Below, piece after piece: positions 51,085 to 56,067 of a stretch of DNA of 56,067 bases. The stretch is from JAIOTG01 sp964644045 (GTDB taxonomy: Bacteria; Patescibacteriota; Patescibacteriia; Patescibacteriales; JAGXOH01), in NCBI GenBank assembly GCA_964644045.1, contig CAZXUK010000007.1, positions 1 to 56,067 on the forward strand. Reading direction: 5' to 3'. Made by a program: the position numbers and the translations under genes. The number at the start of each line of letters is the position of its first letter. Position 1 is the first letter of the stretch. The notes below the pieces were generated by a model. That model did not search any database, was not told the origin of the DNA, and saw only the letters and a program-made list of their open reading frames with translations.

Positions 51085-51582
51085 TTAAATCGCTTCTATT
51101 TTCCAGTATCCGTTTTGTTTTTTTATAAAACCTAAACTGTATTCTTTCTCATTTTGTATATAATAATAATTTACCATATTCTCGTAGCTATTTTCTTCGT
51201 CTTTATTAATTTCAGACACGGGGGGCAAAGTTTTATAATTTTTTAGCATATCTTTTTTAGACAACAATTTTCTATATCTACTTCTCTCCTCCTCTTCAAT
51301 ACACTCAAGCGCAGTCTCAATATCATCATCCAACAAAGCTTGTCTGAATTTTGAATAAACCTCCTCGGGCGTATTCTTTGCCTCGACATGATATTTATCC
51401 GGCCATTTTTCCATTGCTTCTTCGCGCGTATAGACTTCTCCATCAACCAAAAAAAGTTGCCCGGTTTCAAGTTGATAGTATATCCAACCCATATACACAA
51501 AAAAAAGCAGTATTACTGCTCCTATGATTTTTAAGATTAAGGGTTTTTTGCTTTTGGTTTGTCTTTCTTCTTTTTTGTCCAT
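51085..51582 (-). CDS. Membrane-anchored small protein, paralogue 2 of 3
   Basis: The 165-residue protein has a basic N terminus (KEERQTKSKKP), a hydrophobic segment (LKIIGAVILLFFVYMGWIYY) and the shared blocks LFLVDGEVYTREEAMEKWPD, VEAKNTPEEVYSKFRQALLD and KKQNGYWKIEAI. It is closer to paralogue 3 (52181) than to paralogue 1, as shown by DIETALECIEEEER present in both. The three genes probably arose by tandem duplication. No catalytic motif is visible. Confidence 0.6.
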   Translation of the reverse strand: MDKKEERQTKSKKPLILKIIGAVILLFFVYMGWIYYQLETGQLFLVDGEVYTREEAMEKWPDKYHVEAKNTPEEVYSKFRQALLDDDIETALECIEEEERSRYRKLLSKKDMLKNYKTLPPVSEINKDEENSYENMVNYYYIQNEKEYSLGFIKKQNGYWKIEAI

Positions 51583-51646
51583 AATTATGTTTTAATTTTT
51601 ATAATTTTAGTATATCAAAAATTTTAATATTGGCACAAATTTTTAA

Positions 51647-52009
51647 CTAATCACGAATCAACTTACTAATATTAGTTTTAATCTGCTTTATTTTTTGAGC
51701 GAGAAAGCCTATTATCAAAGCTATAATCGCAAAAACGAAAATAAAAGAAATAAAAATACAAAAAGAATATGGCTCTACGCCAAAACTGGAAACTATAAAA
51801 CCTAAAGGAATTAATAACAACCAATCTAAGGTCAATATTTGAACAAAAAGAATTATATTATATTCAAAAATTGCTATATTTTTTTCAAAGCTACTTTCAC
51901 ATACTCCTGTAAACCCACCAGCTGAAGTATGACAATCAGTTAAGCTATAATGTAAACCGACTAAAATAACAATTAAAGCACCTAAAATTAAAATTTTTTT
52001 GATAGTCAT
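51647..52009 (-). CDS. Small three-segment membrane protein
   Basis: The 120-residue sequence has hydrophobic stretches at about 5-22, 50-75 and 82-108 and a basic C terminus (KIKQIKTNISKLIRD). Two cysteines lie in the extracellular loop (TDCHTSAGGFTGVCES), which could form a disulfide. I do not recognise a family. It lies between two paralogous anchored proteins on the same strand and could be part of the same mRNA. Confidence 0.45.
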   Translation of the reverse strand: MTIKKILILGALIVILVGLHYSLTDCHTSAGGFTGVCESSFEKNIAIFEYNIILFVQILTLDWLLLIPLGFIVSSFGVEPYSFCIFISFIFVFAIIALIIGFLAQKIKQIKTNISKLIRD

Positions 52010-52043
52010 AAAATTTAATGATATTTTTTTATTTTTCTTGCTC

Positions 52044-52154
52044 CTATAGTTTTAATTGCGGATGAGTGGTTTTGCTGTCATAGGAAAAAACCAATCCGAC
52101 AAAAAATAAAATTACAACAAGACTCCCTATTAAATATAAAGATTTTTTTAACAT
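52044..52154 (-). pseudogene. 36-codon remnant of a phospholipase C-type gene
   Basis: An ATG opens a 36-residue frame: a hydrophobic signal-like segment (SLYLIGSLVVILFFVGLVFS) followed by YDSKTTHPQL, then a TAG. This matches the start of the secreted protein at 50474 (signal peptide, then TYDNLIVHPKLT). The match stops after the HPxL motif, so it is probably the 5' end of a deleted paralogue; a short signal-peptide-only protein is the alternative. Confidence 0.5.
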
Positions 52155-52180
52155 ACTAAAAAATATGTTTAATTCTTATT

Positions 52181-52696
52181 TTAAATCGCTTCTATTTTCC
52201 AGTATCCATTTTGTTTTTTTATAAAATGAATATGATAAAATTTTTCACCCTCACTTTTATTATTCTCTATATAATAATAATTTAAATAATTTTCTGAATA
52301 GTCAAATTCTTTATCTTTTTTGATTTCAGACACAGGAGGTATAGACTTATAATTCTTCAAAACTTTTAGTTTAGAGAAATCCCTCCTATATTTTCCTCTC
52401 TCCTCCTCCTCAATACACTCAAGCGCAGTCTCAATGTCATTATTCAACAAGGCCTGCCTAAATTTGGAATATACTTCTTCCGGTGTATTTTTAGCTTCTA
52501 TATGATACTTGTGTGGCCACTTTTCTTCTATCTCTTCGCGTGTATATACTTCACCTTCAACTAAAAAAAGTTGTCCGGTTTGAAGTTGATAGTAAATCCA
52601 GCCCATATATACAAAAAAAAGCAGTATAACTGCTCCAAGAATCTTTAAAATTAATGGTTTTTTACTCTTTTTTTGATCATTTTCCTGATTTTTCAT
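52181..52696 (-). CDS. Membrane-anchored small protein, paralogue 3 of 3
   Basis: 171 residues with a cytoplasmic basic tail (DQKKSKKP), one hydrophobic segment (LKILGAVILLFFVYMGWIYY), LFLVEGEVYTREEIEEKWPH, IEAKNTPEEVYSKFRQALLN and the C-terminal KKQNGYWKIEAI. It is nearly identical in layout to paralogue 2. The genes between it and the split nuclease/phospholipase gene suggest a small accessory block of envelope proteins. It lies 76 bp upstream of the ATPase gene end. Function unknown. Confidence 0.6.
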   Translation of the reverse strand: MKNQENDQKKSKKPLILKILGAVILLFFVYMGWIYYQLQTGQLFLVEGEVYTREEIEEKWPHKYHIEAKNTPEEVYSKFRQALLNNDIETALECIEEEERGKYRRDFSKLKVLKNYKSIPPVSEIKKDKEFDYSENYLNYYYIENNKSEGEKFYHIHFIKKQNGYWKIEAI

Positions 52697-52771
52697 AGTA
52701 AAAAAGTTGCTTGTTAGGCAACTGTTATTTGTTATTTATAAGATCTTAATTTTATTTTAACAAAAATTTGT

Positions 52772-54028
52772 TTAATTAAAAATCTTAAAAAAGGGTAAGA
52801 ACACCAACTCGGTCTCTCCTTTTTTTATTTTTTGGTCCAGAGATCTGTTGACGATGTAACTTGCTGATGGAGAATAAGTATTAATAAAACTATGAGTGGA
52901 CTGTCCCACCTTCGGCTTAGTCATATCATTGAATTTAACTTCATAGGATTTTAACTTTTCTCCTTGACGCATAATAAAATCCATCTCGGCGCCGTTCTTG
53001 GTCCGCCAGAAATTAAGCTTACGAGAAGTATATCTTGTTTTTTTCAATAAAGCGTTATGAACAAAATTCTCAAATATATAACCGACGTTTCTTTGGTCCC
53101 TGTTCTCCTGATCCGTATCTCCCAGAATGTAGTTCCTAAGACCCAAGTCACAAAAATAATAGATCGGGGCTTTGCTTATCTCTTTCCTAATATTTTTAAA
53201 AAAGGGTGTAAGCTTAGAGATTATAAATGTTTTTTCCAAATAGAATAAATACTTTTTCACATATTGCTGAGACAGGCCAATGGTGTTGGATATCTCGGAA
53301 TAATTAACTGTCCGGCCTATCTGGGAAGCCAACGCTTTGATCAAATCGCTGAATTCTTCGGTTTTCTCTACCTTTAACCAAAAAGCTATATCCTTCTCTA
53401 GGTAGCTTTGGTAAATCTCGTCCAAAAATCTCAATTTGCCTTCGCGGGTGGGTTCCAAAGCCACTCTGGGATATCCTCCAAAGGAAAGATATTCTTTAAG
53501 CAAACTATCCCCTTGCTCTTTATTGACCCGAAAAAATTCATTCCAATTATTTTCGTATTTGTAATCCGTTTTATAATTAACAAACTCCACGAAATCCAAA
53601 GTCGTCATATTGAATATCAACTTTCTGCCGGCCAAAGATTCATGGATTTTTTCTTTTAGCTCCAAATTGCCGGATCCGGAAACTATAAATTTATAAGGTA
53701 AGTTCATATCATAAAGCCCTTTTAAAAAAAGGCCGGCATTTTCTTTTCTTTGTATCTCATCAAGAAAAACATATCCTCCTTTATCTCCCAACTCTAATTT
53801 GATCTTATCCAACAAGCCGGTAGCGGAAGTAAAGTGGGGTTTATCTTTTTCAATATCAAGACTTAAATAAAGAGTTTTTTCTTCTTTTTGATCCAAATAA
53901 TCTTTTAAAAAATTCATAACAGTGGTTTTTCCGCACTGTCTGGGCCCGGTTATTATCTGAATCTCTTTTTGGTGTAAATATTTCTTTAATTCTTTGACTA
54001 TACTTCTTTTTATAATTTTTTTAGACAT
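52772..54028 (-). CDS. AAA+ ATPase with C-terminal DUF4143 domain
   Basis: Walker A is IITGPRQCGKTTVMNFLKDY (near residue 25) and Walker B GGYVFLDEIQRKENAG. The sensor region has YKFIVSGSGNLELKEKIHES. The C-terminal DUF4143 half carries a winged-helix-like RTVNYSEISNTIGLSQQYVK and a nuclease-like NFWRTKNGAEMDFIMRQGEK with EVKF, resembling a restriction-fold core. Length 418 aa is normal. Such ATPases are very common in low-GC and candidate-phylum genomes; role unclear (possibly toxin-like or stress related). It has its own strong promoter with overlapping direct repeats. Confidence 0.85.
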   Translation of the reverse strand: MSKKIIKRSIVKELKKYLHQKEIQIITGPRQCGKTTVMNFLKDYLDQKEEKTLYLSLDIEKDKPHFTSATGLLDKIKLELGDKGGYVFLDEIQRKENAGLFLKGLYDMNLPYKFIVSGSGNLELKEKIHESLAGRKLIFNMTTLDFVEFVNYKTDYKYENNWNEFFRVNKEQGDSLLKEYLSFGGYPRVALEPTREGKLRFLDEIYQSYLEKDIAFWLKVEKTEEFSDLIKALASQIGRTVNYSEISNTIGLSQQYVKKYLFYLEKTFIISKLTPFFKNIRKEISKAPIYYFCDLGLRNYILGDTDQENRDQRNVGYIFENFVHNALLKKTRYTSRKLNFWRTKNGAEMDFIMRQGEKLKSYEVKFNDMTKPKVGQSTHSFINTYSPSASYIVNRSLDQKIKKGETELVFLPFFKIFN

Positions 54029-54031
54029 AGA

Positions 54032-54084
54032 ACGAGAATTTTAAAAGTATAGTTTAATTATAGCACGAGAATTTTAAAAGTCAA
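54032..54084 (-). promoter_or_regulatory. Promoter of the ATPase gene overlapped by 17-bp direct repeats
   Basis: On - the boxes are TTGACT (54084-54079) and TATAAT (54062-54057), 16 bp apart. The 17-mer acgagaattttaaaagt occurs at 54065-54081, covering the spacer and part of the -35 box, and again at 54032-54048, just before the ATG. The copies are 33 bp apart, about three helical turns. This suggests binding of a repressor, possibly the ATPase product or a regulator of it. Confidence 0.55.
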
Positions 54085-54219
54085 CCCTTATTTATATACT
54101 ATATTGTACTTCCCCGCTTCTTTGAGTAATTTAAAATAAATCATCGTATTATCATACCTCAAATTCCAAGTGGCTAAAAAAATAAAACAAAAAAAGAATA
54201 ATTTACTAAATAAAAAAAT

Positions 54220-54759
54220 TTATAGTTCTATATATTTATTTTCTCGCAGATAGTTTATTATTTGCTCCACACACTCCTCTACGCTATGCTGATCTGTCCT
54301 TACTTCCAGGTGCGGATCCAGGGGCTCTTCATAAGGATCGGTAATTCCGGTAAAAAGAGGAATCTCTCCGCTACGAGCTTTTTTGTAAAGGCCCTTGGGG
54401 TCCCTTTGTTCGCAAACCTCCAAGGAGGTATTTACAAAAATCTCAATGTAGTTAGTCACTTTTTCTCTAAGTTCCTGGCGTTGCTGGCTATAAGGAGAGA
54501 TAAAAGAGGCGATTACGGCCACACCGTTGCGGGCGAGCAAATTAGCCACAAAACCGATCCGCCTGATATTTTCCTCTCTGTCTTCTCGGCTAAATCCCAG
54601 TTCTTTGGTTAAATTCCTTCTGACCACATCTCCGTCTAAACGCTCTATTTTGGTTCCGTTGTTTTTCAATTCTTTATAAACTTGGTCTGCCAAAGTGCTT
54701 TTGCCCGCGCCGGACAATCCGGTAAACCAAAGCACAAATCCTTTATTATTCATATTCAA
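54220..54759 (-). CDS. cysC: Adenylylsulfate kinase (APS kinase, CysC)
   Basis: Phosphorylates APS at the 3' position to make PAPS, the sulfate donor. P-loop LWFTGLSGAGKSTLADQVYK, then RLDGDVVRRNLTKELGFSRE with the conserved R and D, SREDREENIRRIGFVANLLA and FISPYSQQRQELRE with the serine typical of APS kinases, then DPKGLYKKARSGEIPLFTGI. Length 179 aa is normal. It completes the set with sat and cysQ 40 kb away. It is transcribed alone, with palindromic repeats before it and a cysteine desulfurase gene upstream. Confidence 0.95.
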   Translation of the reverse strand: MNMNNKGFVLWFTGLSGAGKSTLADQVYKELKNNGTKIERLDGDVVRRNLTKELGFSREDREENIRRIGFVANLLARNGVAVIASFISPYSQQRQELREKVTNYIEIFVNTSLEVCEQRDPKGLYKKARSGEIPLFTGITDPYEEPLDPHLEVRTDQHSVEECVEQIINYLRENKYIEL

Positions 54760-54779
54760 TTAATTTATATTTATAAGCT

Positions 54780-54957
54780 AACCCCCTCTAACTCCCCCTT
54801 GTGAAGGGGGAGAATTTTTTTCCTCCTCTTTACAAGGGGAGGATTAAGGAGGGGTTCTTTATTTTTATATCCAACCCCCTCTAACTCCCCCTTGTGAAGG
54901 GGGAGAATTTTTTAACTCCGAGTCCCTAACTTCCCTTTGTGAAGGGGGAGAATTTTT
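54780..54957. repeat. Tandem cluster of palindromic repeats
   Basis: A full element (54780-54856) begins aaccccctctaac, has hairpins cccccttgtgaaggggg and cctctttacaaggggagg, and ends aaggaggggtt. Two partial copies follow at about 54872-54913 and 54923-54957, each with cccttgtgaaggg-type stems and aatttttt tails. The family is the same as at 7.6, 17.6 and 44.4 kb. The cluster fills most of the gap between cysC and the cysteine desulfurase gene. Confidence 0.85.
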
Positions 54958-55023
54958 CAAAACTTCTTCTATTTCTCTGCTCCGGGCGTAAGGTCGCGGA
55001 GAAAATACAATAAAAACAAAAAT

Positions 55024-56067
55024 TTATTTTTTATACAAGGGATTCATTTTTCTGATCCTGGCTACTATGGGAGGTAATTTTTCCAAAAGCTTATCAATTT
55101 CATCTTCAGTGTTGTGTTTGCCTAAAGTAAAACGAACAGCATTATTGGCTTCTTCCGCTCCCACGCCCATAGCTTTCAAAACATAAGAAGAATGAAGATC
55201 TCGGGAAGCGCAGGCCGAGCCGGTGGAAACGGCAATTCCTTCCAAATCCAAAGAAATAAGCAAAGATTCCCCTTCTACTCCCTTAAAAAGCATATGAGCA
55301 TGAGCCGGAGAGCTTTGCTCGCGATCCGTGATTAAAACCACATCTTCTATATTTTTTTTAATGCCTTCCACTAATCTGTCCCTCAAAGCCGAAATTCTCC
55401 CGCTATGCTCCTTTTGTTTTTTCGGAGTTATTAAATCAATCGCCCTACCCAGCCCCACAATACCGGGGGTATTTAGGGTGCCGCTACGCAGTTTTTTTTC
55501 TTGGCCTCCTCCTTCTTGTATTCCTTTTATTTTGGAGTCCTGACGAATAAATAAAGCGCCCACGCCCTTGGGACCATAAATCTTATGTCCGGACAAGCTG
55601 AGAAAATCGGCGTGCAGATATTCGATATCGCAAGTAAAAAAATTAACCGCTTGGGTGGCGTCAATATGAAAATAAACAGGTTGCGGCTTGGGCTCCTGCT
55701 TGCGAGCCCCTTTTTTCTGCCACTCACTATAACGGCTTTCATTGATTTTTTTAATAATTTTTCCCGCCTCCCTTACCGGTTGCTTGCTTCCTATCTCGCT
55801 ATTTACATACATTAAAGAAACCAAAACGGTATTGTCCTTAATAGCGTTTTTTAAATCCTCGGGATTTACCAGCCCTTGGGAATTAACCGGAAGATAAGTA
55901 ATTTCCACCCCCTGTTTTTCCATCTCTGCCAAAGGCTCTAAAACCGACTTGTGCTCAACAGAACTGGTAATAACATGAAGGGAGGATTCTTTCCTGTCTT
56001 TTCCCAGCCAACCTTTCCAAGATCCTTTTTTGTCTTTAGTTTTTTTAACATCCTCTTTAGTTATATC
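55024..56067 (-). CDS. Cysteine desulfurase, class V aminotransferase (5' end outside window)
   Basis: PLP enzyme supplying persulfide sulfur for iron-sulfur clusters or tRNA thiolation. The frame is open to the window edge (56067), where HVITSSVEHKSVLEPL shows the family start region. PLP-binding lysine motif: FLSLSGHKIYGPKGVGALF; active-site cysteine loop: VSTGSACASRDLHSSYVL. GTLNTPGIVGLG and IDATQAV are also typical. About 70-80 N-terminal residues are missing. It handles cysteine sulfur, a different pathway from the nearby sulfate-activation genes. Confidence 0.92.
   Translation of the reverse strand, partial: DITKEDVKKTKDKKGSWKGWLGKDRKESSLHVITSSVEHKSVLEPLAEMEKQGVEITYLPVNSQGLVNPEDLKNAIKDNTVLVSLMYVNSEIGSKQPVREAGKIIKKINESRYSEWQKKGARKQEPKPQPVYFHIDATQAVNFFTCDIEYLHADFLSLSGHKIYGPKGVGALFIRQDSKIKGIQEGGGQEKKLRSGTLNTPGIVGLGRAIDLITPKKQKEHSGRISALRDRLVEGIKKNIEDVVLITDREQSSPAHAHMLFKGVEGESLLISLDLEGIAVSTGSACASRDLHSSYVLKAMGVGAEEANNAVRFTLGKHNTEDEIDKLLEKLPPIVARIRKMNPLYKK

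Noticed and set aside
45193..54028. AbiE pair and DUF4143 ATPase considered as a multi-gene defence island
   Set aside because: The genes between them are secreted enzymes and anchored proteins without defence motifs; only the AbiE pair has a plausible defence role.
54780..54957. Repeat cluster considered as a CRISPR array
   Set aside because: Copies differ in length, are adjacent without unique spacers, and are imperfect palindromes that also occur singly elsewhere; no cas genes are near.
54220..56067. cysC and cysteine desulfurase considered as one sulfur-assimilation pathway
   Set aside because: Cysteine desulfurase uses cysteine, not sulfate, and no reductase links the two; adjacency alone does not support a shared pathway.

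Overview
The window looks like a chromosomal segment of an AT-rich, small-genome bacterium, most probably a member of the Candidate Phyla Radiation (Patescibacteria, Parcubacteria-like). This is inferred from gene style and not from a marker tree. The clues are tightly packed genes with many 3-28 bp overlaps, a PEGA-domain protein beside murA/murI, a half-size MFS protein, an Asp-box lipoprotein, a secreted nuclease with a lamin-tail domain, and a very large set of GT-B glycosyltransferases. TAA, TAG and TGA all end genes normally, so the genetic code is standard.

Left flank (1-11.8 kb) is housekeeping: murA, a PEGA protein and murI on +, then on - uppS, a small operon (glycosyltransferase, DUF167, half-MFS), a tRNA-Pro(CGG) with a truncated duplicate fused to two GC-rich hairpins, a holin-like membrane protein, rseP, frr, an Asp-box lipoprotein and holB.

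The core (12-45 kb) is a surface-glycan locus. It holds a polyprenyl-phosphate sugar-phosphate transferase (probable initiating enzyme), two Wzx-type flippases, GDP-mannose dehydratase and GDP-fucose synthase, a nucleotide-sugar dehydrogenase, nine glycosyltransferases, a carbamoyltransferase, a polysaccharide deacetylase-like protein, several methyltransferases and seven sulfotransferases of at least four types (one frameshifted). ATP sulfurylase (sat) and PAP phosphatase (cysQ) lie at its left edge and APS kinase (cysC) at 54.2 kb. Together these supply and recycle PAPS: sulfate to APS (sat) to PAPS (cysC), sulfate onto glycan (sulfotransferases), PAP to AMP (cysQ). No sulfate-reduction gene is visible, so the activated sulfate appears meant for sulfation. 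The most coherent reading is a fucose-containing, sulfated, carbamoylated and methylated exopolysaccharide or glycolipid. No Wzy polymerase, Wzz or export channel was recognised.

Right flank (45-56 kb) is accessory: an AbiEi/AbiEii toxin-antitoxin pair with a strong promoter and candidate operators; a secreted two-part protein (phospholipase C/P1-nuclease fold plus thermonuclease, Ig-like and lamin-tail domains) split by one in-frame stop; three paralogous membrane-anchored small proteins with a 36-codon remnant of a phospholipase C-type gene; a DUF4143 ATPase with a repeat-overlapped promoter; cysC; and a cysteine desulfurase running off the window.

A GC-rich palindromic repeat family is scattered at 7.6, 17.6, 44.4 and 54.8-55.0 kb; the 44.4 kb copy lies in frame inside a glycosyltransferase gene. 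Several genes are broken (24.8-25.4 kb, 32.0-33.7 kb, 49.16 kb). All frameshifts fall in homopolymer runs, so sequencing error must be excluded before calling them decayed.
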